From assembly GCA_002314145.1 (NCBI GenBank), contig DCCG01000046.1, positions 68,694 through 132,693 of the forward strand: a stretch of 64,000 nucleotides of DNA, in the 5' to 3' direction. The translations under genes and the position numbers were made by a program. Source of the stretch: Thalassolituus sp. UBA1087 (GTDB lineage Bacteria > Pseudomonadota > Gammaproteobacteria > Pseudomonadales > Oceanobacteraceae). The notes beneath the pieces were generated by a model. The model saw only the letters and a program-made list of their open reading frames with translations, was not told the DNA's origin and did not search any database. Positions 18,029 through 26,768 of the stretch are shown one piece after another (position 1 is the stretch's first letter; each line of letters opens with the position of its first letter).

Positions 18029-19507
18029 ATGCAGGACCTGAATGATCTTGAGCTGCTGCTGGAGCGCAGAATCCCCTTGCTGCTGGTGGAAAGCCATGAG
18101 GAGAGCCGGGCGCTGGAATTATTTACCCGTCTGGCTATCCGCCGCGGACTGGCCTTACAGCAATGGACACTGACCGACGGTCTGCGCCGTCTGGGCTTTG
18201 GTGAAGATGTCAGTAAAGGTGACACTCACCAGCCAACGGATGCTCTGCGTCTGCTGCGCGAGCGCCCGGAAGGGGGGCTGTTTATTTTCTGCGACCTGCA
18301 TCCGTTTCTGGAAGAGCCTCTGGTCGTGCGCCTGTTAAAAGACATTGCATTGCAGCATGAGCGGCAGGGAAAAACGCTGGTGTTACTCAGCCATGAGCTT
18401 AAAGTCCCGGCCGAACTTCAGCGGCTGGCTGCGCGCTTCAGCCTTAAATTACCGGATTCAGGGCAGCTGATGGCGCTGGTGAAAGAGGAAGCTCAGCGTT
18501 ATGCCCGGGATTCCGGTCATAAGGTAAAGGCAGACAGCGAAACCCTGGAGCAGTTGGTGGCTAACCTGAAGGGCCTGACTTTTTCTGATGCCCGGCGTCT
18601 GATCCGCGGAGCCATCATTGACGATGGTGCCATTACCCAGGATGACGTGCCGGAAGTCAGTCGTGCGAAGATGAGTCTGCTGGCGGAAGAGGGCATCATC
18701 AGTTTCGAATATGACACCGCGCGGTTTAATGAAGTCGCCGGGCTTAATGCCATGAAAGACTGGCTGGCCAAACGCCAGCAGGCGTTTCTGACTGCAGAGC
18801 GTAAATTGCGCCCGCGCGGCATGCTGCTGTTTGGTGTGCAGGGCGGCGGCAAAAGCCTGGCCGCAAAAGCCGTAGCCGGCTCCTGGGGGCTGCCGTTGTT
18901 ACGGCTGGATTTTGCCACACTCTACAACAAGTTTTTCGGTGAAACCGAGCGCAATCTGCGCGAAGCGCTGACGCTGGCAGAAACCATGGCGCCCTGTGTA
19001 CTGTGGATTGATGAAATCGAAAAAGGCCTGGGCACTGACAGCAACGACGCGGGCATCAGCCAGCGCATTCTGGGGACACTGTTAACCTGGCTGAATGAAC
19101 ATGACAGCCGGGTGTTTGTGGTGGCAACCGCGAATAATATCAAAGCACTGCCGCCGGAGCTGATGCGTAAAGGTCGTCTGGATGAACTCTTTTTCGTCGA
19201 CCTGCCGGATGCTCACAACCGGCGGGAGATTCTCAGTATTCACATGCATAAACGTGGCCTTGAGCCTGAACGCTTTGACCTGGATCTGCTGGCGGACGCC
19301 AGTGACGGGTTTTCCGGGGCGGAGCTGGAGCAGGCGGTGGTGTCCGGCTGGCATGCTGCTTCAATTGCCGGCGATGAAGCAGGCCGTATCAGCACAGAGA
19401 CGCTGTTGCAGGAAATTCAGCGCACCCGGCCGCTGTCAGTGGTGATGGCTGAGCCCATGGCCGCCCTGCGGGCCTGGGCTAAAGAGCGGGCGGTCAGTGC
19501 TGACTAA
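18029..19507 (+). CDS. Ycf46-like AAA+ ATPase
   Basis: AAA+ ATPase of 492 residues related to the chloroplast/cyanobacterial Ycf46 family, whose role is not well defined. The N-terminal half (about 1-215) is the family-specific domain and contains a degenerate nucleotide-binding fold (PLLLVESHEESRALELF). The C-terminal AAA module has Walker A GVQGGGKSLAAK, Walker B VLWIDEIEKGL, sensor 1 VVATANN, an arginine-finger region (MRKGRLDELF) and sensor 2 GFSGAELEQAV. A strong AGGAGG lies upstream of the ATG. Its stop overlaps the stop of the convergent kinase gene by 3 bases. Confidence 0.88.
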   Translation: MQDLNDLELLLERRIPLLLVESHEESRALELFTRLAIRRGLALQQWTLTDGLRRLGFGEDVSKGDTHQPTDALRLLRERPEGGLFIFCDLHPFLEEPLVVRLLKDIALQHERQGKTLVLLSHELKVPAELQRLAARFSLKLPDSGQLMALVKEEAQRYARDSGHKVKADSETLEQLVANLKGLTFSDARRLIRGAIIDDGAITQDDVPEVSRAKMSLLAEEGIISFEYDTARFNEVAGLNAMKDWLAKRQQAFLTAERKLRPRGMLLFGVQGGGKSLAAKAVAGSWGLPLLRLDFATLYNKFFGETERNLREALTLAETMAPCVLWIDEIEKGLGTDSNDAGISQRILGTLLTWLNEHDSRVFVVATANNIKALPPELMRKGRLDELFFVDLPDAHNRREILSIHMHKRGLEPERFDLDLLADASDGFSGAELEQAVVSGWHAASIAGDEAGRISTETLLQEIQRTRPLSVVMAEPMAALRAWAKERAVSAD

Positions 19508-21840
19508 AGTTCTTCTTCGGCTGGCTTGCGGTAGCGCAGTTCCAGCAGCGCCTGGCGCAGGCGCTCGCCACTGGCCGGTTTGGCGATGACCTGCTGAATA
19601 CCAGTCTGGCGCGCATCCTCTACCACTGCGCTGGTACTCAGGCCGGTGAGCATCAGACGTGCGGGTTTGGGTTCGATATCGGCATCATTCTGAATACGTT
19701 CAGCAAGCTGCAGACCATTCATCACCGGCATATCATGGTCGATGATAATGGCATCAAAAGGCTGTCCGATATTGATCTGATTACGCAGCATCGCCAGTGC
19801 TTCTTTGCCGCTGTAAGTGGACTCCGGACGCATGCCCCAGCGCCGCACCTGTTTTTCAATCACACTGCGCAGTGATGCATTGTCATCCACGATCAGTATC
19901 TTCAGGCCAATCAGGCTGTCATCGCGGGTTGTCGAGCGTTCCGCGTAGGTCGCATTGATGGGCAGGCAAAGGGTCAGAGAGGCGCCCTGGCCGGTCATGC
20001 TTTCCACCGCCAGATGGCCGCCGGTAATTTCGATCAGCTGGCGGGTAACCAGCAGGCTCCAGTGATCGTGATCGGTGGGCGTACCATCATTCTGTTGCTG
20101 CAGAATACGGAATGCATGCTTCAGCTCTTCCGGTTTGACCAGAGTATTACTCAGCTGCAGCTGAATACGCACGCCGCTGGCCACGTTGTCGGCATAAGGG
20201 CTGGCATGCAGAGCCAATTCGCCGTATTCGGTGTATGCTAGGGCGTGGCTGACCAGATTGTGCAGCATGGTTTGCAGGCGGTTGCTGTCACCGTGGAACT
20301 GTTCGGGCAGATCTTCAGCAATATCCAGAACCAGTTCGACCTGTTTACGCGTGGCTTCCTGTTGAAAGTGAGCCATCACCTGATTAAGCAACATGGAAAG
20401 GTTGAACGGCCGCATTTCCAGTTCCAGCGTTTTATTACGCAGGCGTGCCATATCTGAAATCTCATTGGCGATATGCAGCAGATCGCGTCCGGCCAGCGTA
20501 ATGGTTTCAGAGAACTCCCGCTGGGCGGCACTCAGCGGCGTGTCACTGAGCAGTTCATTCATACCGATAACGCCGTTAATCGGTGTCCGCAGCTCATGGC
20601 TGATCTGCGACAGCAGGGTAGGCGGCAGCGGAGGCTGGTGTGTTTTCTGCTGGCTCACCGCCGGGGTGCGCAGCCGTGCCATGACCGCAAGAACCATACT
20701 GCCGATCACAATAAACGGCAGGGTCAGCGGCGCCCATTCGGTGAAGGTGTCCAGAGACAGGAAATTATAGGTACTGAGGACAGCCATCAGCACGCCGAAA
20801 CCGGCGATCAGCGCCCCGCTCAGTAACCAGCGCTGGGCTTTGGGGTAGGCTGAGGTGCCAAGAGCCAGGGCCAGCGCAATAAGAAACAGGTTGGCGGTGA
20901 CCTGAGTAGCAACCACCAGCATGGTGGCAGAGGCAAAAAAAGCGATGGTGATGATCAGAACAGGTATATGAACCATGGCCAGCACCAGCAGCCAGCGGTT
21001 CAGCAGGCGGGCGTATTTATCCTGCCATTCCAGATTGCGCACCGTCAGAGTATGAAATACCGCTGACAAAGCCAGAGCGGCTTCTCCCATCAGGTTGGAC
21101 TGGCCGGGGGAAATACTGGTGAGCAGGGGAAATACCCCCATCCAACCGGGCTGGAAAATGGCAATGGTGACACAGTAACCCGCTGCAGAAGCGGCGATCA
21201 GCAGGTGGCGACGGCGGAAAATATAGATGAACCAGGCCAGGGTCGCTAACACCCAGCCCATACTGATGCCCTGAACCGTGAACATCTTCTGTTCGTTGCT
21301 TAAAAAGCGATCCAGACTCAGCAAGTGAACGTTGGTGGTCAGAATACCATTGGAGTGGAGCCGCACCAGAAAACTGCGGGTGCTTTGTGCCGGAATGATG
21401 AGCTCCACCGGATGAGCCTGAGAAAATCCACCGCGTAACGCTCGGGCGGGGTCACCACGGCGGATATGCCGGTAGGTATCAGTGGTGGATATATCGTAAA
21501 AATCAACGTTATCCAGCTCATTGCCCGACAGGCTGAGGATAACCCGCCGTTCATTGCCATAAGGATTCGTCAGACTGAGCCGCAGCCAGTATGCGGAATC
21601 GGTAATGCCGAATTTCAGCGACTGGGAATGGCTTGGAGTGAATCTCAGCTGCTGCTCACGGGTGAGAATCGTGGTGATATCCAGTTCGCCGGTGGGATCT
21701 TCCAGTACCGAAATATAGGGGGTGATGGGGTAGTCAAACGAGGTGTTGGGCAACAGCACCGGGTTGTTGGCAAACACCTTCAGACTCAGCAACATCAGGC
21801 ATCCGAATACCATCAGGTATGCCTTCGCTCCTCGTCTCAT
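19504..21840 (-). CDS. RetS-like hybrid sensor histidine kinase (7TMR-DISM)
   Basis: Hybrid kinase of 778 residues. After a signal peptide there is a periplasmic 7TMR-DISMED2 sensor domain (about 30-165), a seven-helix membrane domain (about 185-390), HisKA with His in SQISHELRTPINGVIGM, a HATPase domain, and one receiver domain (VDDNASLRS, phospho-acceptor in IIIDHDMPVMNG, Lys in IAKPASGERL). In Pseudomonas aeruginosa, retS is adjacent to purD and has the same sensor architecture, but with two receivers; here only one is present. RetS there switches between acute and biofilm modes through GacS. I call this RetS-like from architecture and position. The HATPase N-box is unusual (HNLVSHALAYTE) and needs alignment. 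Confidence 0.75.
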   Translation of the reverse strand: MRRGAKAYLMVFGCLMLLSLKVFANNPVLLPNTSFDYPITPYISVLEDPTGELDITTILTREQQLRFTPSHSQSLKFGITDSAYWLRLSLTNPYGNERRVILSLSGNELDNVDFYDISTTDTYRHIRRGDPARALRGGFSQAHPVELIIPAQSTRSFLVRLHSNGILTTNVHLLSLDRFLSNEQKMFTVQGISMGWVLATLAWFIYIFRRRHLLIAASAAGYCVTIAIFQPGWMGVFPLLTSISPGQSNLMGEAALALSAVFHTLTVRNLEWQDKYARLLNRWLLVLAMVHIPVLIITIAFFASATMLVVATQVTANLFLIALALALGTSAYPKAQRWLLSGALIAGFGVLMAVLSTYNFLSLDTFTEWAPLTLPFIVIGSMVLAVMARLRTPAVSQQKTHQPPLPPTLLSQISHELRTPINGVIGMNELLSDTPLSAAQREFSETITLAGRDLLHIANEISDMARLRNKTLELEMRPFNLSMLLNQVMAHFQQEATRKQVELVLDIAEDLPEQFHGDSNRLQTMLHNLVSHALAYTEYGELALHASPYADNVASGVRIQLQLSNTLVKPEELKHAFRILQQQNDGTPTDHDHWSLLVTRQLIEITGGHLAVESMTGQGASLTLCLPINATYAERSTTRDDSLIGLKILIVDDNASLRSVIEKQVRRWGMRPESTYSGKEALAMLRNQINIGQPFDAIIIDHDMPVMNGLQLAERIQNDADIEPKPARLMLTGLSTSAVVEDARQTGIQQVIAKPASGERLRQALLELRYRKPAEEEL

Positions 21841-21867
21841 TGGCTGTTCCCCATCACATGATTAAAC

Positions 21868-21879
21868 GGCGTTAACGCC
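21868..21879. repeat. 12-base perfect palindrome between purD and the RetS-like gene
   Basis: GGCGTTAACGCC is a perfect palindrome in the 41-base gap between the purD stop and the kinase start. It could be an operator or a small hairpin; no T-run follows. Confidence 0.4.
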
Positions 21880-21881
21880 TG

Positions 21882-23171
21882 TCAGTTGTCTTGCTCGCGC
21901 TGAATAGCACGATACCCTATGTCAGAGCGGCAGAACATGCCTTTCCAGCTGACCTGCTTCACAAGTTCATAAGCCTGAGCCTGAGCCTCACTGACATTCC
22001 TGCCAAGGGCTGTGGCACACAGGACCCGTCCCCCGGCTGTCACAACCTGACCGGCGTCATTCAGCCGGGTTCCGGCGTGAAATACTTTCCGGTCTGTGCC
22101 GTCATTCCGGGGCAGAGAAATGACATCCCCTTTATCGTAAGCCTCCGGGTAACCACCGGCGGCCAGTACCACACCCAGGGAGGCGCGCGGATCCCACTGC
22201 GTGGTTTCTGTGTCCAGTTTTCCTTCCAGCGCCGCCAGACAATGCGCCACCAGATCAGATTGCATACGCAGCATAATTGGCTGGGTTTCCGGATCGCCAA
22301 AGCGGCAGTTGTATTCGATCACTTTCGGTGCACCGCTTTCGTCGATCATCAGACCGGCATACAGGAAACCTGTGTAATCGTTGCCTTCTGCCGCCATGCC
22401 TTCCACCGTAGGGACAATCACTTCGCGCATAATGCGGTCGTGGATTTCCTGAGTGACCACAGGGGCAGGGGAGTAGGCACCCATGCCCCCGGTGTTCGGG
22501 CCGGTGTCCTTATCGCCAACGCGTTTGTGATCCTGGCTGGTGGCCATAGGCAGAATGTTTTTGCCATCCACCATGACGATGAAAGAGGCTTCTTCGCCGG
22601 TGAGAAATTCTTCAATCACCACACGGCAGCCGGCTTCACCAAACGCATTGCCGGACAACATATCTTTAATGGCCTCTTCAGCCTGCTCCAGAGTCTCGGC
22701 GACGATGACACCCTTACCGGCGGCCAGACCATCGGCTTTGACCACAATCGGTGCGCCTTTCTCTTTCAGATAAGCCAGCGCAGGTTCGACTTCGGTGAAG
22801 TTCTGATATTCAGCCGTCGGGATTTTCTGACGGGCAAGAAAATCTTTGGTAAAAGCCTTGGAGCCTTCCAGCTGCGCAGCGCCTTTACTTGGCCCGAAAA
22901 TTTTCAGGCCAGCACTTTCAAACTGATTCACTACACCATCAACCAGCGGTGCTTCCGGGCCAACAATGGTCAGGCCGATGCTGTTGTCTTCGGCGAACGC
23001 CTGCAGAGCGTCGAAATCCATGACATCAATATCGACGTTTTCGATGCCGTCTTCGATGGCGGTACCGGCGTTGCCCGGCGCCACGAAGACTTTTTCAACC
23101 AGCGGAGATTGGAGAGCTTTCCAGGCCAGGGCATGCTCACGACCACCAGAACCAATTACCAATATCTTCAT
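21882..23171 (-). CDS. purD: Phosphoribosylamine-glycine ligase
   Basis: Second step of purine synthesis: ATP-dependent joining of glycine to phosphoribosylamine (GAR synthetase). The 429-residue protein has ATP-grasp architecture: MKILVIGSGGREHALAWK at the N-terminus, GPEAPLVDGV, FMARQK-like FLARQKIPTAEY, PIVVKADGLAAGKGV, and the ATP/Mg site EYNCRFGDPETQ. AGGAA lies upstream of the ATG. It follows purH after an unusually long, repeat-containing 408-base gap. Confidence 0.95.
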   Translation of the reverse strand: MKILVIGSGGREHALAWKALQSPLVEKVFVAPGNAGTAIEDGIENVDIDVMDFDALQAFAEDNSIGLTIVGPEAPLVDGVVNQFESAGLKIFGPSKGAAQLEGSKAFTKDFLARQKIPTAEYQNFTEVEPALAYLKEKGAPIVVKADGLAAGKGVIVAETLEQAEEAIKDMLSGNAFGEAGCRVVIEEFLTGEEASFIVMVDGKNILPMATSQDHKRVGDKDTGPNTGGMGAYSPAPVVTQEIHDRIMREVIVPTVEGMAAEGNDYTGFLYAGLMIDESGAPKVIEYNCRFGDPETQPIMLRMQSDLVAHCLAALEGKLDTETTQWDPRASLGVVLAAGGYPEAYDKGDVISLPRNDGTDRKVFHAGTRLNDAGQVVTAGGRVLCATALGRNVSEAQAQAYELVKQVSWKGMFCRSDIGYRAIQREQDN

Positions 23172-23383
23172 AGTTAGCGTTTCCTGTTGCCGGGTCTTAA
23201 ATCCGCCAGCACGGCGTTATAAATTTCGTCAAAATGCTCACTTAGCGCACTAAGCTCCGCTTTTTCCTCAATTTATGCCTTGTTCTGACGAATTTAATCT
23301 CCCGGTTCTGGCCAGGCCGTTAATAATCGCCTGACTGCATTAAATTTATTTTTACTTAAACGCCTGGTGGCGTCTTTTGCGTA

Positions 23384-23456
23384 AGAAAGCGTTATGCTTT
23401 CAGCGCCCCGGAGCGGCCTTCGCGGCAGAAAGCGTCATGCCTTCAGCGCCCCGGAG
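23384..23456. repeat. Two 30-base direct repeats in the purH-purD gap
   Basis: Copies at 23384-23413 and 23427-23456 match at 28 of 30 positions, with a period of 43 bases. Both contain CAGCGCCCCGGAG. Confidence 0.75.
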
Positions 23457-23469
23457 TGTCGTGAGCGAA

Positions 23470-23556
23470 GGTCTGGCCAGGCAAAAATTCCTGAGGGAGC
23501 GGAGTGTACGGGTTTGTACATGAGCATCCCGAAGGAGTTTTTAACACCGCCAGACC
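23470..23556. repeat. Imperfect 87-base palindrome downstream of purH
   Basis: The outer arms GGTCTGGC and GCCAGACC match perfectly. Inner segments continue to pair with interruptions (AAAA-TCC facing GGA-TTTT, GGGA-GC facing GC-TCCC), and GTAC/GTAC flank the centre. It could fold into a long hairpin after purH, or be a dispersed palindromic repeat. Confidence 0.6.
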
Positions 23557-23579
23557 GAGCGCAACAGCTCCGACCGTTA

Positions 23580-25211
23580 TCAGTGGCGGAAGTGGCGCAT
23601 GCTGGTGAATACCATTGCTATTCCGGCTTCATCAGCGGCGGCAATCACTTCCTCATCACGGATCGAACCACCCGGCTGAATAATGGCTTTAATGCCATTG
23701 GCCGCGGCGTTGTCGATACCGTCACGGAACGGGAAGAAGGCATCGGATGCCATTACCGCACCTTCAACAGCAAGGCCAGCGTGTTCCGCTTTAATCGCTG
23801 CGATACGTGCAGAGTTTACGCGGCTCATCTGACCGGCGCCGACGCCGACGGTCTGGCGGTTTTTGGCATACACAATGGCATTGGATTTCACGAATTTGGC
23901 GACTTTCCAGGCGAAGATCAGGTCGTGCAGTTCTTTTTCGCTCGGTGCGCGTTTGGTCACCACTTTCAGATCGTCAGTGCTGATCATGCCGTTGTCACGG
24001 TCCTGCACCAGCAGACCGCCATTAACACGCTTGTAGTCGAAACCGGCAGCACGTTCGGCTGGCCATTGGCCACATTCCAGCAGGCGTACATTCTTCTTGG
24101 CTTCGACCACGGCCGCGGCTTCGCGGGTCACGGTCGGTGCGATAATGACTTCGACAAACTGGCGGTCAACAATGGCCTTGGCTGTGTCGGCATCCAGCTC
24201 GCGGTTAAAGGCGATAATACCGCCGAAAGCGGATTCGGTATCGGTTTCAAAGGCCAGGTCATAAGCTTTGCGGATGCCGCCGTCGTCTTCCGGCACAACC
24301 GCAACACCACATGGGTTCGCGTGCTTGACGATCACACAGGCGGGTTTGGTGAAGGATTTAACGCATTCCAGTGCGGCATCGGTATCCGCGACGTTGTTGT
24401 AGGAAAGCTCTTTCCCCTGCAATTGTTTCGCGGTGGCGATGGACGCCTCAGCCGGATGGGCTTCCACATAGAAAGCCGCTTTCTGGTGCGGGTTCTCGCC
24501 GTAACGCATGTCCTGCGTTTTGATAAACTGGCTGTTAAACGTCTGCGGAAAGGTCAGGCGCTCATCCGTGCTCAGAGTGTCAGCGGACTGATCAATGGTA
24601 CCCAGATAGTTAGCGATCATACCGTCGTATGCGGCGGTGTGTTCAAAGGCTTTCAGCGCCAGATTAAAACGGGTTTTATACTGCAGACCTTTGTGATTTT
24701 TGAGGTCTTCCAGTACCAGGCTGTAGTCGTCGGTGTTGACCACGATGCCAACATAAGCGTGGTTTTTGGCTGCGGAACGCACCATGGTTGGTCCGCCGAT
24801 GTCGATGTTTTCAATGGCCAGTGGCAGGTGACAATCCGGTTTGGCAACGGTTGCTGCGAATGGGTAGAGGTTCACCACGACCAGATCAATCGGGTTGATA
24901 CCGTGCTCGGTCATTACCTCATCATCCTGACCGCGACGACCCAGTACACCGCCGTGAATTTTCGGGTGCAGGGTTTTGACGCGGCCGTCCATCATTTCCG
25001 GGAAGCCGGTGTAATCAGAAACTTCTACCGCCGGGATCTGGTTTTCAAGCAAAAGTTTGTAGGTACCACCGGTGGACAGAATTTCAACGCCGGCTGCGTG
25101 CAGCGCGCTGGCAAATTCGACGATGCCGTTTTTGTCGGAGACGCTGATCAGAGCGCGGCGTACCGGAGTAATATCCGCGGGAGTTTCGTTAGCTGGAATA
25201 AAATTGCTCAT
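23580..25211 (-). CDS. purH: Bifunctional AICAR formyltransferase/IMP cyclohydrolase
   Basis: Last two steps of IMP synthesis. From ATG 25211 the protein has 543 residues. The N-terminal IMP cyclohydrolase (MGS-like) domain starts RRALISVSDKNGIVEFA and contains GVEILSTGGTYKLL. The C-terminal formyltransferase domain has the conserved Lys-His pair in CVIVKHANPCGVA, plus ESAFGGIIAFN and VGVGAGQMSRVNS. The longer in-frame start at 25253 would add 14 unusual residues. It follows fis on the same strand, the order found in many gammaproteobacteria. Confidence 0.95.
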   Translation of the reverse strand: MSNFIPANETPADITPVRRALISVSDKNGIVEFASALHAAGVEILSTGGTYKLLLENQIPAVEVSDYTGFPEMMDGRVKTLHPKIHGGVLGRRGQDDEVMTEHGINPIDLVVVNLYPFAATVAKPDCHLPLAIENIDIGGPTMVRSAAKNHAYVGIVVNTDDYSLVLEDLKNHKGLQYKTRFNLALKAFEHTAAYDGMIANYLGTIDQSADTLSTDERLTFPQTFNSQFIKTQDMRYGENPHQKAAFYVEAHPAEASIATAKQLQGKELSYNNVADTDAALECVKSFTKPACVIVKHANPCGVAVVPEDDGGIRKAYDLAFETDTESAFGGIIAFNRELDADTAKAIVDRQFVEVIIAPTVTREAAAVVEAKKNVRLLECGQWPAERAAGFDYKRVNGGLLVQDRDNGMISTDDLKVVTKRAPSEKELHDLIFAWKVAKFVKSNAIVYAKNRQTVGVGAGQMSRVNSARIAAIKAEHAGLAVEGAVMASDAFFPFRDGIDNAAANGIKAIIQPGGSIRDEEVIAAADEAGIAMVFTSMRHFRH

Positions 25212-25279
25212 AGGGTCCGATTTTCCGGGTGCATTGAAAAGAAAAAGCGGCACACGGCCGCTGTTTACTCTGTCGTTAC

Positions 25280-25612
25280 TTACAGCATTCCATACTGTTT
25301 GAGTTTTTTACGCAGGGTGCCGCGGTTGAGACCCAGCACCACGGATGCTTTGGTCTGGTTGTCGCGGGTGTACTTCATAACGGTTTCCAGAAGCGGGGCT
25401 TCAACTTCGGAAAGTACCATGTCGTAGAGATCAACGACCGGTTGCCCGTCCAGGTGGTCAAAGTAGTTCTGGAGAGCCTTTTCTACGCTGTCGCGCAGAG
25501 TCTGGGTCGGCTCGGATGGGGCGCGCAGATGATGCTGGGTGTCTGCTGAATCGGTCACTGTGTCAACCTTCCTTCTTTCTGTTGCTTCGCTGTTCAAAAT
25601 ATCGGTGTTCAT
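25280..25612 (-). CDS. fis: Fis-family nucleoid-associated regulator
   Basis: DNA-bending global regulator of 110 residues, slightly longer than the 98 of E. coli. The C-terminal half is almost canonical Fis: LRDSVEKALQNYFDHLDG, then APLLETVMKYTRDNQTKA, and the helix-turn-helix ending NRGTLRKKLKQYGML. The N-terminus is longer and polar. It lies 51 bases downstream of dusB, the usual dusB-fis operon. Confidence 0.95.
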   Translation of the reverse strand: MNTDILNSEATERRKVDTVTDSADTQHHLRAPSEPTQTLRDSVEKALQNYFDHLDGQPVVDLYDMVLSEVEAPLLETVMKYTRDNQTKASVVLGLNRGTLRKKLKQYGML

Positions 25613-25663
25613 GATGAAAACTCCCTCTTGTCTGTCTGTTCCTGTGGTTGTGGCAGACTGCTG

Positions 25664-26635
25664 TTACTGCAGGCAGGTACCAAACCATTGCTGCACAGCC
25701 AGGGTCTGTTCGGCTGCACTTTGCAGACCGTTAAAACGGCTGCGGAATTCATTGCTGTTGTGCTGGCGCTGCAGATACCAGCTGACATGCTTACGGGCGA
25801 TACGTACACCCAGATATTCGCCATAGAAATCATGCAGATCCCGCAGGTGGCTGAGCAGAATCTGTTCTGTTTCTTCAACCGGTGGCGCAGGCAATTCCTC
25901 GCCGGTACGCAGAAAGTGCGCCACTTCGCGGAAGATCCATGGCTGACCCTGAGCCGCGCGGCCAATCAACACTCCATCGGCGCCGGTGTAACGGATTACA
26001 TCGGCGGCTTTACGGGCACTGGTAATGTCGCCGTTGGCAAACACCGGAATACTGACACTGTCTTTGATGGTACGGATAGTGTCGTACTCTACGGTGTTTT
26101 TATAACCACAGGCCCGGGTTCTCCCGTGTACTGCCAGCGATACAATGCCGGCTTCTTCTGCAATCCGGGCGATCGCCGGCCCGTTTCTGTGCGCCGGGTC
26201 CCAGCCAGTGCGGATCTTCAGGGATACCGGCACATCGACGGCTCCGACCACCGCCTGTAATATATCTTTCACCAGACCTTCATCTTTCATTAACGCAGAA
26301 CCGGCAGCTTTGTTGCAGACTTTCTTGGCCGGACAACCCATGTTGATGTCGATAATCTGGGCGCCATTAGCGACATTAAATGCCGCGCCTTCGGCCAGGA
26401 TCTGAGGATCGCCGCCGACAATCTGCACCGCGATCGGCTCCGGCTCACCATCATGGTTGAGGCGCAGCTGCGATTTGCGCGTATGCCGCAGGTCGGCGTT
26501 GGCGGATACCATTTCTCCGACCACCAGTCCGGCGCCCAGACGGCGACACAGTTGCCGGAACGGACGGTCGGTGACCCCTGCCATCGGTGCCAGTACTACG
26601 GGATTGGGTAGTGTGTAAGGACCGATTGATAGCAT
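25664..26635 (-). CDS. dusB: tRNA-dihydrouridine synthase B
   Basis: Flavin enzyme that reduces uridine 17 in tRNA. The 323-residue TIM-barrel protein has the signature VLAPMAGVTDRPFRQLCR at the N-terminus, the active-site region DINMGCPAKKVCNKAAGSAL with catalytic Cys, and VKIRTGW-type SLKIRTGWDP, VHGRTRACGY, FANGDITSA and GADGVLIGRAAQGQPWIF. It is co-oriented with fis, as in most gammaproteobacteria. Confidence 0.95.
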   Translation of the reverse strand: MLSIGPYTLPNPVVLAPMAGVTDRPFRQLCRRLGAGLVVGEMVSANADLRHTRKSQLRLNHDGEPEPIAVQIVGGDPQILAEGAAFNVANGAQIIDINMGCPAKKVCNKAAGSALMKDEGLVKDILQAVVGAVDVPVSLKIRTGWDPAHRNGPAIARIAEEAGIVSLAVHGRTRACGYKNTVEYDTIRTIKDSVSIPVFANGDITSARKAADVIRYTGADGVLIGRAAQGQPWIFREVAHFLRTGEELPAPPVEETEQILLSHLRDLHDFYGEYLGVRIARKHVSWYLQRQHNSNEFRSRFNGLQSAAEQTLAVQQWFGTCLQ

Positions 26636-26683
26636 GCGTTACTGGTTAAAAAATGTGCTGAAAAAAGTGGCGGTATGATACTC

Positions 26684-26712
26684 ATAACCCCCGCCTGAAT
26701 AAAGGGGGTTAT
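26684..26712. other. Stem-loop between the DUF3426 gene and dusB
   Basis: Nine-base perfect arms ATAACCCCC and GGGGGTTAT with an 11-base loop in the 133-base gap. No clear T-tract follows on either strand, so it is a structured element or weak terminator rather than a certain one. Confidence 0.55.
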
Positions 26713-26768
26713 GCTGTGTTTTACGTGAATTCTGTGGCTTGATTTGCCGCTTGTTTTCTGCTGACAGC

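Larger units (their letters stand above)
23172..23579. other. Long purH-purD intergenic region carrying repeats
   Basis: 408 bases without a credible gene. The half next to purD is AT-rich. The half next to purH contains two direct repeat copies (23384-23413 and 23427-23456) and a long imperfect palindrome (23470-23556), annotated separately. purH and purD are commonly almost contiguous, so this looks like an inserted intergenic repeat element. Confidence 0.6.

Noticed and set aside
21891..23177. 428-codon plus-strand frame antisense to purD
   Set aside because: PurD on the minus strand has all ATP-grasp motifs; the antisense frame is open by codon-bias mirroring and has no ribosome binding site.
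23394..25427. 677-codon open frame on the plus strand over the purH region
   Set aside because: It is antisense to purH, whose protein matches AICAR transformylase/IMP cyclohydrolase throughout; the plus-strand product resembles no known protein and begins in the repeat region.
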